Part shown: in pieces, positions 11,101 to 20,776 of the stretch | Numbering within the stretch: the stretch's first letter is position 1 | Layout of the letters: each line of letters opens with the position of its first letter | DNA from: Mesostigma viride | Taxonomy: Eukaryota > Streptophyta > Mesostigmatophyceae > Mesostigmatales > Mesostigmataceae | DNA: 27,513 bases | Direction of reading: 5' to 3' | NCBI GenBank assembly: GCA_009746045.1 | Contig: RPFO01002214.1 | Span: 1-27,513 of the forward strand | Program-made: the position numbers and the translations under genes | Notes under the pieces: generated by a model | What the model saw: the letters and a program-made list of their open reading frames with translations, nothing else | Database searches by the model: none | What the model was told of the DNA's origin: nothing

Positions 11101-12191
11101 AGCAGCAGCCAAGCAAGGACGCGAGCCAATCCCTGCCACTCCTCCCACGATCGCCCATGCCATCCGTAGCCACCCCCCACACCCAGGTACGCATGCCAGC
11201 CACCCGCCACACCCACGCACGCATGGCAGCCACCCCACGAACCCAGGCACGCATGGCAGCGCCCCCATAAACCCACGCATGCATGCCAGCCACCCCCCAC
11301 ATGCACGCATGCATGCCAGCCACCCCCCACATGCACGTGCATGCCAGCCACCCCCCACACCCAGGTACGCATGCCAGCCACCCCCCACACCCACGCATGC
11401 ATGCCAGCCCCCCCACAAACCCACGCATGCATGCCAGCCCCCCCACAAACCCACGCATGCATGCCAGCCCCCCCACAAACCCACGCATGCATGCCAGCCA
11501 CCCCCCACACCCAGGTACGCATGCCAGCCACCCCCCACACCCACGCATGCATGCCAGCCCCCCACAAACCCACTCACGCATGCCAGCCACCCCCACACCC
11601 ACGCATGCATGGCAGCCCCCCCACAAACCCACGCATGCATGCCAGCCACCCCACAAACCCACGCACGCATGCCAGCCACCCCCACACCCACGCACGCATG
11701 GCAGCCACCCCACGAACCCAGGCACGCATGCCAGCCCCCCCACACCCACGCACGCATGGCAGCCACCCCACACCCAGGCACGCATGCCAGCCCCCCCCTA
11801 AACCCACGCATGCATGCCAGCCACCCCCACACCCACGCATGCATGCCAGCCACCCCGCAAACCCACACACGTGTGCCAGCCACCCCCACACCCACGCACG
11901 CATGGCAGCCTCCCCACGAACCCAGGCACGCATGCCAGCCCCCCCCTAACCCACGCATGCATGCCAGCCACCCCCACACCCACTCATGCATGCCAGCCAC
12001 CCCGCAAACCCACACACGCGTGCCAGCCCCCCCCCACATGCACGCATGCATGGAAGCCCCCCCACAAACGCGTGCTGGACGTACCCGTGAGGGACGGAGC
12101 GTGGGATCGACGGTGCGGCGGGCCGGTGCGAGCGCGCTATGGTGCGTTTTGCAAACACCTTCTTTTCATTTTCCTCAACACTATATTGCAT
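5176..12191 (-). CDS. DDE/RNase-H-like transposase-like protein, about seven exons
   Basis: Exons in transcript order: 12191-12085 (tentative), 10869-9771, 9436-9052, 7061-6517, 6354-5881, 5751-5614, 5472-5176; about 1014 residues, stop TAG at 5176. The last six join with GT-AG sites and matching phases. Exon 2 has a long coiled coil (about residues 60-160) and a CSSCKW Cys pair. Exon 3 holds LEFAFSGDAHN (Asp about 433) and FFPGDMSYLWQLRG (Asp about 522), followed in exon 4 by HDKHGIFCHLC, a His/Cys cluster. Exon 5 has EVHISGGEARKLL, then FYLHALGCHGGEL and LAQSGVENKHKEANR (Glu about 861). This order (GD motif, GD-x-x-x-L-x-x-L-x-G before a Cys/His knuckle, then LH...H and GVE-x-x-H/N-K) resembles uncharacterised transposase-like proteins I recall from invertebrate genomes, so D433, D522 and E861 are proposed as the catalytic triad (inference). 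The C-terminus is acidic. The 5' end is uncertain: an alternative acceptor after 10919 would change the N-terminus. No exon contains a stop, so the gene may be active or domesticated. Confidence 0.65.
7148..8899. repeat. 185-bp satellite, about 9.5 copies, in an intron
   Basis: Head-to-tail copies of a 185-186-bp unit beginning gatggacctgcaagccccc at 7148, 7333, 7518, 7703, about 7889 and so on to about 8816, with the last copy cut at 8899. Copies are nearly identical; differences are mostly in the length of one C run and a few point changes. The array lies in the intron between the exons ending at 9052 and starting at 7061 of the transposase-like gene. Each unit contains palindromic pieces such as gctagcgcgcgc and two ccatgg sites. 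The 79-residue open frames recurring on the minus strand are repeat artefacts. A short GGGA run follows at 8899-8930. Confidence 0.97.
11148..12068. repeat. 30-bp minisatellite (CCCACGCATGCATGCCAGCC type)
   Basis: About 30 copies of a 30-31-bp unit with core atgccagccaccccccacac followed by variants of ccacgcatgc, ccaggtacgc or ccacgcacgc. The variants are interspersed, suggesting several rounds of amplification. It fills the proposed first intron of the minus-strand transposase-like gene. Large open frames on both strands (Pro/His/Thr/Ala or Gly/Trp/Met/Cys-rich) are translations of the repeat, not genes. Confidence 0.95.
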
Positions 12192-13883
12192 AATCGTACT
12201 GCTGCAACATTCTGTCTCAAGGATCTGGAATGATGGGGGGAAATGATGACCATGCTACTTGGCTGTGCATGTAACACGGGATTGCTTGGACGCCACGTGA
12301 ATTAATAAAGCATGGCATCAACCAACGTTGTTGTCTTAATCTATAAAATGAATATACATCGTAAGGCTCACAGGTGCTACATTGCTGGACAAATTGGAAA
12401 TTTAAGTTGACGCAGCTCAGGCATGCTAACGACAGTGAGAACTGCATGCTGGCATAGCTAGTGAAAATTATTGCTAGTAGTAAACAATTATAAGCTGTAG
12501 TGCCTAGTAATGTACATTACTGTGGCACGTACCATCTCTGAACTTTGCAAATGTAACCTGTGGCGAAGACCTCCTCGCCACAAGCTGCGGCATGTTGCTG
12601 TCGTGGCATGGTTGGAGGGAAGTAGGGATTGGAGATGCCGATTCACAGCGTGAATGTTGTTCCACAAAGTAGGCCCCGGCGCACTACGACAATTGTCGAG
12701 ATCGAATTGGAAATGCAGCGTCAAAAAGCATATGCAAAACAAAAAAGATCGTCTGCACAATGTCGGCTTACCGATGATTGCCGCTTAGCACGCGTGAGCA
12801 AGAAGATTACATGCACTGGACACCAGATGCCGGCGACGTGGTCTGTGTCGCACGAATTGTGCGAACGGATGACGACGAGCCCCAGGCAACGTTATTGCTT
12901 GAGGGTATGAAGGGGACGGGACTGCAACCTGCAACTATCGATGCATGGGCTTCACCCCGCGCATGTAGACATCTCTAGCGTGTATAACATCCTCAGGATT
13001 AAACGCTTCGCCGGGCTGGCCAGCTTATGGTCAATGCAAGTGCTTGTCGCTCCCTACCAGCACCTTCAAGTCAACAGGCTTCCGGAATCGAACACGAAAA
13101 GGCTGCAGGCTATGCGTTTAAATCAAAATTAATATCACAAACACTTAATGTATGAACTCCGCAGTCAGATTTTTATTTGAAGAAGCGACCAAAAGTGTGT
13201 CGTCGTGCAATATGCGTCCTGCAAGGCCGCGAGTCCCTAGCCTAATTCGAAATTCCAAACCATTCCATTGGCTCGTTTGAATTGCTCGCCAAAATTCCAG
13301 CAAAAAGCAAGCATTCGATTCTGTTCTACGGAGGCCGCATCTTGAACTTGAAAATGGGTTGATTTGCCGTCTTGTTCGTAAGTATCCCAGACCGCCATGG
13401 CTTGCCGATTGCTGGCTGGCAATCAGGCGATGAGGCTAAGGGCAGGCTCGCACGGTTCTTGGCAATTCAAAGACAACGGGACGCTGTTTTTCTACACTTG
13501 CCTCCCTAGCGCAAAAGCTTGCTATGCATGGGCGGGTCGACATGGCGTCGCATGGGCCGTGAAGCCGGACTTGAACGGACGATAGTGTTGTACTAGGTCA
13601 GCCAGGTTCAGGTTGCATATGATTCCACCGTTTTCCCTTCCTGATTCCACCGTTTTTCCTTCCCGATTCCTTGGATGAAATCTGGCCAAATCAGACAGAA
13701 TAGTTCCTGCGGTGCCAAAAGGGCGGTTACGAAAATGTGTGGCTGGAGTTTGTGCGAAGGGTAACTACTTTGACTGGTGCGCACTTGAAACTAGTCGGAA
13801 TTGCTAGATGCCGCGGGGGTACACTTCAACATGAAAGCCGGACGTCGTGGGGGTCTCGGCTTGGGTTTCGGTAATGCAATCCC
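12192..13883. other. Non-coding stretch with one small possible exon
   Basis: Upstream flank of the minus-strand transposase-like gene. Mostly mixed sequence with a small hairpin near 12560-12583 (tgtggcga / tcgccaca). The plus-strand frame 12778-12978 reads protein-like in its middle (WTPDAGDVVCVARIV, then TDDDEPQATLLLEGMKG), similar to the opening strands of BAH or Tudor domains, but no flanking splice sites or partner exons stand out. Two near-copies of tgattccaccgttttt lie at about 13620-13660. No other gene seen. Confidence 0.35.
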
Positions 13884-13988
13884 GGAGGGAGGGAGAGAGA
13901 GGAGAGAGAGAGGGGGGGAAAGAGAGGGGGAGAGAGAGGGGGGAAAGAGAGGGGGGAGAGAGGGGGGAAAGAGAGGGGGAGAGAGGGG

Positions 13989-14081
<93 letters not shown>
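13884..14081. repeat. Polypurine GA/GGGA tract
   Basis: About 200 bp of uninterrupted purines: first GGGA/GAGA mixtures, then a pure (GA)n run of about 90 bases. Such mirror-symmetric purine tracts can form triplex (H-) DNA. Frames across it give Arg/Glu or Leu/Ser strings and are not genes. Confidence 0.97.
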
Positions 14082-14084
<3 letters not shown>

Positions 14085-15085
14085 GAGAAGTGCGGGTGGG
14101 GGTGGGAGAGGTGGGATGGAAGATTCACTACGTTAGCAGGCGACTAAACTGCTACAATGACACAAAACCACGGAGCTAGGCCCTTAACTCCATCAGATCA
14201 GAGTGAAAACCCATGTTGAAACTGGGACAAATGCCATTAGAATGTTACTATGACCGTGGCTAGTAAACGTGAATTGACACCCAGGTTGTGACTTCAACGA
14301 TTGGAGGCAACCTTGCCAAGTCTCCCAAATGCAGTCGGCTAGACAAGCTTCACAAAAAACGCAGCAAACATGTTAACGTTGCTAATATTCCAACGACGCG
14401 CATCCGCAGTCCGGCTGCCAATGAAGTCTTCTTGGTCGCCAGCTGTGCACAGAGGAGTAACCGCTAGAGACGCCAATTTGCGAACAACTCATTACAATTA
14501 CGAAGCGCAGGAAGCAGATGGCTATGCATCAACAATTACTTTCGCTCGCTCTCGTATTTAGCCAGGTCTATCTGCCCAAACTGGGTAAATGTTTTGCGAT
14601 CGGTGAAATTGGCACTCTAGTGACTTACTTTCCCAGAAAGTGTCCATTCACACGACAACCGACTCACGCTCACACGTCGTGAGGAGTTGCCGATAGGATA
14701 AAGAAGCCGAACGATGAATTGCTGTACATAAATGCCACGCCAACGGCGTCGTGAACTGACTTCTTGCAATCACGATTAAAGTGCCCGGCCCAACAACAAA
14801 TTGGCGACACACGACCCCGCAACTGGAAAAGAATTCTGGCCACATTGATATACATCGGTTTGATAAAGTAAAACCTCGCATTCGGTTCTGGCTAGCCTCA
14901 AACGCATGCGCCTTGAAACCTTTATCCTCCTGGCGGCCACAGTTTCTCGGTTCTCTTGTTCCGTTGGTCGTGCCGCTAGCGTGCCAGCCGCTCCAGTGCC
15001 TAAAATTCAAATTCGTGTTGTTCGAGAAAACGTTGTCGGGTCGGCGACGGCACGATGCCGGGCCGGGCTGCATGGGCCATGGAGG
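14082..15085. other. Intergenic stretch, no firm gene
   Basis: Mixed sequence. A plus-strand ATG at 14906 opens a frame beginning MRLETFILLAATVSRF, which resembles a short secretion signal, but it soon runs into the 86-bp minisatellite and no downstream exon is evident. A minus-strand frame over 14648-15050 has no recognisable domain. Either could be chance. Confidence 0.3.
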
Positions 15086-15372
15086 GTGGTGGTACACAAA
15101 TACCGTACAGGTGGTACACAACTGCAGCCAGGACAACAGCCGGGCGCTGCGTACCTGCCGTGGGAAGGAGGGGGGTGGTACACAAATACCGTACAGGTGG
15201 TACACAACTGCAGCCAGTACAACAGCGGGGCGCTGCGTACCTGCCGTGGGAAGGAGGGGGTGGTACACAAATACCGTACAGGTGGTACACAACTGCAGCC
15301 AGGACAACAGCCGGGCGCTGCGTACCTGCCGTGGGAAGGAGGGGGGTGGTACACAAATACCGTACAGGTGGT
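15086..15372. repeat. 86-bp minisatellite, left part (transposon target)
   Basis: Three and a half copies of an 85-86-bp unit; ggtacacaaataccg recurs at 15091, 15177, 15262 and 15348. Within each unit a shorter motif, ggtacacaa, occurs twice about 23 bp apart. The array is cut at 15372 by the terminal repeat of the large transposon and resumes at 24581. Confidence 0.95.
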
Positions 15373-15405
15373 GAGCTGGTGGCCATGAGTTTGCTCAGTT
15401 GGCCA
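15373..15405 (+). repeat. Left terminal inverted repeat (33 bp)
   Basis: Exact reverse complement of 24545-24577. It contains gagtttgctcagttg between two self-complementary tggcca boxes. The preceding base T (15372) does not pair with the base after the right end (24578), which fixes the boundary. Confidence 0.95.
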
Positions 15406-15410
15406 TGTCT

Positions 15411-15427
15411 GTCAAGTGAGCAAACTC
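15411..15427 (+). repeat. Left subterminal motif GTCAAGTGAGCAAACTC
   Basis: A near-copy, in reverse orientation, of the core of the terminal repeat (gagtttgctcagttg), so the left end can fold into a hairpin. The same 17-mer recurs in the same absolute orientation at 24527-24543, so the two element ends are not mirror images beyond the 33 bp. Probably a transposase-binding site (inference). Confidence 0.7.
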
Positions 15428-15812
15428 AAAGTATGCACATTTTGCGTCCTACGTGTCAATTTATACATGTCTTGGGTTATTTTATGGGTTGTCATGCATT
15501 GTGGCGGAGTTTGGTACCTAGTGGGGGTTGGAAACACACCCCTTGACTATAGAGACCCACTAAAGCCCCATAAATCATGCAATTTGCACAGTCACACCAT
15601 GTGGACATGAAAGTGCATGTTTTATTCTAGTTAGGTTTATCATTAGTTAAGGCTTATATTATGCATAAACACCAAAGATAATCGATAAACAACAAATTGT
15701 TGAATTTCTTCCCACACTGCAATAACATATTTGACAAAAACAGATCACTTATGCCAACCAAGTGATGCAACCCACAGATGGAACTTAAACCGTGACCATT
15801 TGGTTCACTAGA
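15428..15812. other. AT-rich left subterminal region / 3' flank
   Basis: AT-rich sequence between the left end and the stop codon of the Tudor-like extension. No gene seen; presumably the 3' UTR and terminator region of the minus-strand transcript. Confidence 0.4.
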
Positions 15813-16520
15813 CTAGTCCACAGACGTATCAGATTCAGATGTGGCACTGTCCTCAGCACTGGGCTCCTCATCCTCAGACTCTTCCCCCTCACTTGCCTGA
15901 TCGCTGCCCGGGGAATCGACGGGCGCGCTACGGCGGCACCCCCTAGTTAGCTGCTGCCTACGCTCAGGGGGGGCTGGAGGGGCCACACGCTCGTCTCTAG
16001 CTGTATTACTCAAGAGCTCCTGCCCGGCATTGTGGTCCGTGGCTAGAAGCTCGGGCAGCACAGCACCTGGGCAAGAACAAAGGACTGCTTGTAGATCATC
16101 ATACGGAAGCACGTCCTTCTCACCGTCATCCCACAGCACGGCGGCCAAGCGAGAGCCCGCGTCTATTGCTGTTACCCTACCGTGAAATCTTTTTTTGCCA
16201 GCTCCCACAGCATACCATCTACAGATGGGAGTGGACACCATGATACCATCCGCTACCCGCTTCTCCCAAGCCTCGCTGTTCCTAGCCCTAGCAGCTGCTG
16301 CATTCTTGTACTCTGCAAAACAAAGTCTGTCATCCTTCACTACTTGTTGCAGGGCATCTACAGTGGCTGCAGCCAGGCACCCCCCCTTTGTAAGCTTTAC
16401 GGTGTTTGGCTTCGCCTTGGTGGGCCCTGGCCACGACGAAAGGAGCACGTCCCCCTTGGGCACCGCATACACATGGACGGGCAATGATGATGACACCGGT
16501 ACGCCGGCAGATGATGGATG
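15813..16520 (-). pseudogene. Tudor-like C-terminal part, cut off by an in-frame TGA
   Basis: An open stretch of 235 codons ending at 15813 lies in exactly the same frame as exon 3 of the transposase gene and is separated from it only by the TGA at 16523-16521. Its first codons have no ATG; the reading runs on naturally from AAKWLR through HPSSAG into VYAVPKGDVLLSSWPG. The middle carries a Tudor-like strand pattern, ICRWYAVGAGKKRFHGRV, then AVLWDDGEKDVLPYDDL, a fold that typically reads methylated lysine or arginine. The tail is Ser/Glu/Asp-rich. Either one point change created the stop, or the stop is read through, or a poor-consensus intron (16522 to about 16325) removes it in frame. I list it as a broken part of the gene rather than a separate gene. 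Confidence 0.55.
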
Positions 16521-19500
16521 TCACCTGAGCCACTTGGCAGCGTAGTGATCAGCATGAAAACATTCTACCAAGACGGTCGTGTCTCCTGGCGCAGGCGTCT
16601 TGTGGACTACACCGTACAGAGCAGGTGTCCACGTAAACTTGGTGTTGCCTTCAGCCAAACAAGGATGGGCTACAATAACTGGGTGCCCCTCTTCAAGGCC
16701 TACAGACGCTTGGGCTGCAGCTATGTCGAAGGCTATGGCCCTATTCGCCTCATCCCACTGCGCCTGCGTAAAGCCCGCATGTCGTACAGAAGGCACCAAC
16801 GGCTCTACAGCAGCCGCGATGGCCAAAGCCAGTTCCTCCTCCTCGTATGTTGCTGCTGGCAGAGGCGTCGGCGCACTGCGCGGGGAAGGGCGGGGCCATT
16901 CAGGAGGCCTCCACTCCGCGGGGACAGTGTCAATGCCCTTGGGGACCTTTGGCCAAAATTCTGCCCACCGGATCAACCGGTTCACCTTTGTCTTCGCGTC
17001 GACGAAATACTGAGCCCACACGGTACCATGCAGCCCGCCCACGAATAGCTTGATTCTTGGGATGTTCTCCTGCATGCATGGGCAGAGCAGTGCGACATGG
17101 ACAAGGAGTACTTAAGTCGAGCATATCCGAGGCCAAATTTAGATAAGGTTGCACCAATGGACAAAGAATACATCAAATAACCAAGAGGTATGACGAGTAA
17201 TGAAAGCAAACTTGGTAGCAAATGCTTACAGCTTCACCATGATTCAAATTACTCACCTCCAGGTATCGCAGGTTGAGACCAGCCAGCAGGGGCCCTGCGG
17301 TCGCGCAAGGAATGTCCGGATCAAACACGCGAATGCCATACAGGGGACGCCCCTGCTGATCATAGGCGAGAACACGCCCTGAGAGTACACCATCTGGCCG
17401 CGGCTGCGTGACGATGTAGCACTGGTAGCTCATCCACACCTCTGGGTTGCCTTGCACTTTCCGAAATGAGGTGTGGTGGCAGCGAGCAGCCTTGCCAGTC
17501 CGCGTAGGGAGACCATCTTCAGAGTCAGCGCTTGGAGGCATGTAGTCTAGTGCCATGCTCCAGCCAGCTAAGTTTGGTTCCTTCCGGTGCAGCAGCCAGG
17601 CCGCGACATCATACACGCAGCCTAAAACCTTCACCCGGGTCCCAGCTGGAGTCTTGGCGCTCATGTCTTCAGCTGCCACCACGTCCGCATGCTCAAAAGC
17701 GCTCAAGATGGCATCAAAGAAGTCGTCAGGCGCACCGTAGACAACCACGTCCTTGCCACGTCCACTCTTGGCCACCGTTGCCCACAAGTGGCCGAAGCGC
17801 TGGTCAGGATCAACGTGAGAATGCCCACGCATCAACCTGTGGATGTGAACCTTGTCGAAGCGGCCATCCTCCACCAACTTGGCTGCCCAGAGCAATACGG
17901 TGTCATTCCTGTTCTCGCTCCCTCCGTCCAGCTGAAAATGGGCTTCCGTTGGACGAGGCTGGCTGGCAGCCTCCCACGACTTGGCCGCCTCCCAGTCAGC
18001 CAACATGCACTCTAGCATCGTGCACGTCACGCTGCCAGACTGCCCATGTACCTCCACCCATGGCCACACGGGAAAAAACGTCGAGGTGCCACCCAATATG
18101 ATGCCGCAATACAAACTGAATTCAAGGCATTTAGCCCGATTCTGCTCCCAGCCCTTAGGTGCATTAGCTACCAGGGGTGACAAGGTCTTGGTGCTGTCAA
18201 TCTTGTCTAAGCAGAAAAGCAAGATTAGCCCCTTGATCGCCAGGCGGCACAGCCTCGCGTACTCACGTCTTTCGCGGCGGACCAAAGCCATGTGCTTCCG
18301 GCGCTCCAGGTCATAGCGTTTTCGCCGCTCTCCAGAACCGGCACCTCGGCGCAGCGTCCGCAAAAGAACGCACGTCTGGCAGACACCCACATTCCTCGTG
18401 TACTCCAGCATGCGAATCTTAGGACTACCTGGCCAATAGTTTCCAAGGGCTACTTGCTTCCAGCATTTCATAAAGGGACTGTAGCTGAGACATAGAGACT
18501 TGAACAGGGCCTCATCTTCCCCGCATTCTAACCTGAGGTCCTCCTTGTACTCGTGTTCCCAGCATTGCTTCATATTCAAGTCACCCAAGAGAATCTCGTT
18601 GGCCGCTCTCGCAGGGTCGTAGTCCCCACATTCCTTTGCGAAGTCCATCTGCCACGCTGCACACCACTCCTTCGCCGAAGAGCCGCCCGGATGCTTGGCG
18701 ACATCGGCCAGGTCCTCCTCAGTGAGCCCATGATAATCCAAGACATCCCCATCCACCGGCATGGAGAAACTGGCCGCCGCCTGTGCAAGGTAAGTGCGCC
18801 AAACCGAATGCTGAATGCCCAACAGCTGCCGCATGGCCCGATGACAGCATTTGACCTCGATGATGTCGTTCCCCACAGGCACGTCCAGAATAAGTGGCAC
18901 GTTGACGTCATAGGATTTTTGGCTCCCCCCGGGAGCTGCAAAAGTCCAACCAACAAGCACCCCCAAAGCAAAGCGGAAAACATGTTATTCAACATAACAC
19001 GTACCGACATGATAGCTTGGCCCCTAGTTAGCTGGCACCCTTACTAGCCATAACAGCATGTGTACTAGTTATTTAGGTCTCTTTTACTTACTACTCAGCC
19101 GTAACAACGAAACGTCCCAGCAAGACAGAAAATTTCGCCATTACGACGCCTAGAAAAACGTGTAAGGGCTGAAAAAGCCGGATGGCGTTCGTGCTCGGAG
19201 TAGTGGCCTTTCACAGATTGGAAGCATTGCAAAGAAAATCAATGCAAGAACATGCTTGACATACGCAGAAAATGGCGTTCTAATTTACTGGACACCTGGA
19301 ACAATGCAAGATTCAAAGCCATAGGATCAGGGTCTTCCATGGCCCAGCTACTAGGGGCGCGGATGTCTATAACTAGGGTACCAGTTTACAACATAACGAA
19401 AAAAGAACGAACCTGGTTCCTTTATTACGATATGCTGAACCCCTGCCCTTTGAAGCAGCGACGTCACGAAGTCTTGACGCAAGCTCTGGTTGTGTGCTAG

Positions 19501-19701
19501 CCAGAATAGTTGCCTAGCCGCAGGCGGAACCGACACTAGTCTAATGGCATGCCGGGGATCTCGCAAGCACCTTGCACTACACTTGCAATCTATGGATAGA
19601 TCTTCATTGATAGATCTTGGGTCAATACGAGATGCGTATGTGACCAATGCTGAGCGCCTTCCGGGCTTTGCAGCACGAAGATTCTGGGCTGATTCATCCA
19701 T
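16521..19701 (-). CDS. DUF7869-like DDE transposase, three exons
   Basis: Exons 19701-19413, 18935-17257 and 17069-16521; donors ccag|gttcgt and ggag|gtgagt, acceptors ttttgcag and catgcag; phases close, giving 838 residues to the TGA. Exon 1 starts at an ATG and carries the family's N-terminal Cys cluster (DCKCSARCL) and a helical stretch (ARQLFWLAHNQSLRQDFV). Exon 2 continues with DIIEVKCCHRAMRQLLGI, a CQTC pair, then the proposed catalytic core: LLFCLDKIDSTK (Asp about 340), FQLDGGSENRNDT (Asp about 433) and MRGHSHVDPDQRFGHLW (about 466-482). The D-G/N-x-x-x-x-N-x-N followed by GH-T/S-H-x-D-x-D-x-x-FG is the DUF7869 pattern, a domain I know only as uncharacterised or transposase-like. Exon 3 encodes a mixed region with FTWTPALYGVVHK. 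It lies in the element with intact ends, so I infer it is the recombinase. No ATG further upstream was found; the 5' UTR would run into the foldback. Confidence 0.72.
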
Positions 19702-19757
19702 GATAGTTGCTTATGATGCCTGATGAGGATGCCATTCATTATCGAAATAAATACTGA

Positions 19758-19793
19758 GCACGCCGCGGTTGCAAGGCGGCAACCGCGGCGTGC
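19758..19793. promoter_or_regulatory. Perfect 15-bp-arm GC-rich hairpin
   Basis: GCACGCCGCGGTTGC at 19758-19772 and its exact complement at 19779-19793 with a 6-base loop. It lies about 60 bp upstream of the transposase ATG on the minus strand, within the space between the two divergent genes. It could sit in the 5' UTR or act as a protein-binding site; no family is recognised. Confidence 0.6.
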
Positions 19794-19937
19794 CCTTGCT
19801 CATGGTGGCGACGAATCCTTTCTGGCCTGCGCTGGCTGTCTCCTTGATCTGGATCGGCTGTGCCGCATGCAGGCTGCTGAGGCCGGGTTCCCCGGCTATG
19901 AAGGTCGTAGCCAGCCGCCAGGTCGCAGGCTCGTAGC

Positions 19938-20490
19938 CCATTCTGTAGCCGGGCTATAGCCAGGCTACCGACCAGGCTATAGCCTGCTCTTGCCCAAGCC
20001 ATTTTCCCTGGTTATTGTACGGTGCTGAGCTATGATTGGGCTACGAACGGTTACACTAGAGACCTGAACTTTGTAACCGTTCGTAGCCCAATCGTAGCTA
20101 AGCACCCTTTTTTGTAACCGTTCGTAGCCCAATCATAGCTCAGCACCTCTTTTGTAACCGTTCGTAGCCGGGCTATAGCCAGGCTACCGACCAGGCTATA
20201 GCCTGCTCTTGCCCAAGCCATTTTCTCTGGTTATTGTACGGTGCTGAGCTATGATTGGGCTACGAACGGTTACAAAAAAGGGTGCTGAGCTATGATTGGG
20301 CTACGAACGGTTACACTAGAGACCTGAACTTTGTAACCGTTCGTAGCCCAATCGTAGCTAAGCACCCTTTTTTGTAACCGTTCGTAGCCCAATCATAGCT
20401 CAGCACCGTACAATAACCAGGGAAAATGGCTTGGGCAAGAGCAGGCTATAGCCTGGTCGGTAGCCTGGCTATAGCCCGGCTACAGAATGG
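19938..20490. repeat. Foldback with perfect 117-bp arms and nested copies
   Basis: 19938-20054 is the exact reverse complement of 20374-20490. The 319 bp between contain a further near-full copy of the arm (about 20150-20280) and alternating direct and inverted copies of a module of about 33 bp (gtgctgagctatgattgggc followed by tacgaacggttac), some with runs of A or T between. The 10-bp palindrome GGCTATAGCC occurs exactly six times, at 19952, 19975, 20171, 20194, 20444 and 20467. It separates the transposase gene from the zinc-finger gene. It may be a foldback transposon nested here or a duplicated control region of the host element. No coding potential. Confidence 0.9.
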
Positions 20491-20776
20491 CCTGGTCGGT
20501 AGCCTGGCTATAGCGCATACCGGTAGCCTCTCTGTAGCATAGATGATCGACCTGGACTTGGACATTTTGGCGCTAAACAGAAAATGGCTGGGCTACGACC
20601 TGGCTATAGACACGTGCCTGCCAGCCCTACCGGCCGGCTACCAGGCGCACACAGCCAGAGACGCGCGCGTCATTTAAATTTCGACACGGCTATAGACAGC
20701 AATGGGCTCTGCACAGGCGCACACACGACAGACATCGCGGACGCACACACGACAGACATCGCGGACGCTAGTTTCC
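20491..20776. promoter_or_regulatory. Upstream region of the zinc-finger gene
   Basis: Contains degenerate copies of the ggctatag motif (about 20506 and 20602) and a perfect 24-bp tandem duplication (acgcacacacgacagacatc...) at about 20721-20768. The frame is open from an ATG at 20702, so 25 additional residues (THTRQTSRT twice) are possible. I prefer ATG 20777 because the duplication looks like untranslated leader. Confidence 0.4.

Noticed and set aside
10972-12233. Frames of 359 and 403 residues rich in Gly/Trp/Met or His/Pro/Ala
   Set aside because: Artefacts of the 30-bp minisatellite, which has few stop codons in any frame.
717-13880. 15-bp inverted match (attgcattaccgaaa at about 717 and its complement at about 13866) as possible terminal repeats of a second transposon
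   Set aside because: The match does not extend, no target duplication is seen, and one 15-bp match is expected by chance in a window this size.
13826-14136. Arg/Glu and Leu/Ser frames over the GA tract
   Set aside because: Simple-repeat translation.
16325-16522. Intron removing the in-frame TGA
   Set aside because: The donor cag|gtgaca is good, but the only phase-compatible nearby acceptor (gatgacag) lacks a pyrimidine tract, and the removed stretch reads as normal coding sequence; kept only as an alternative.
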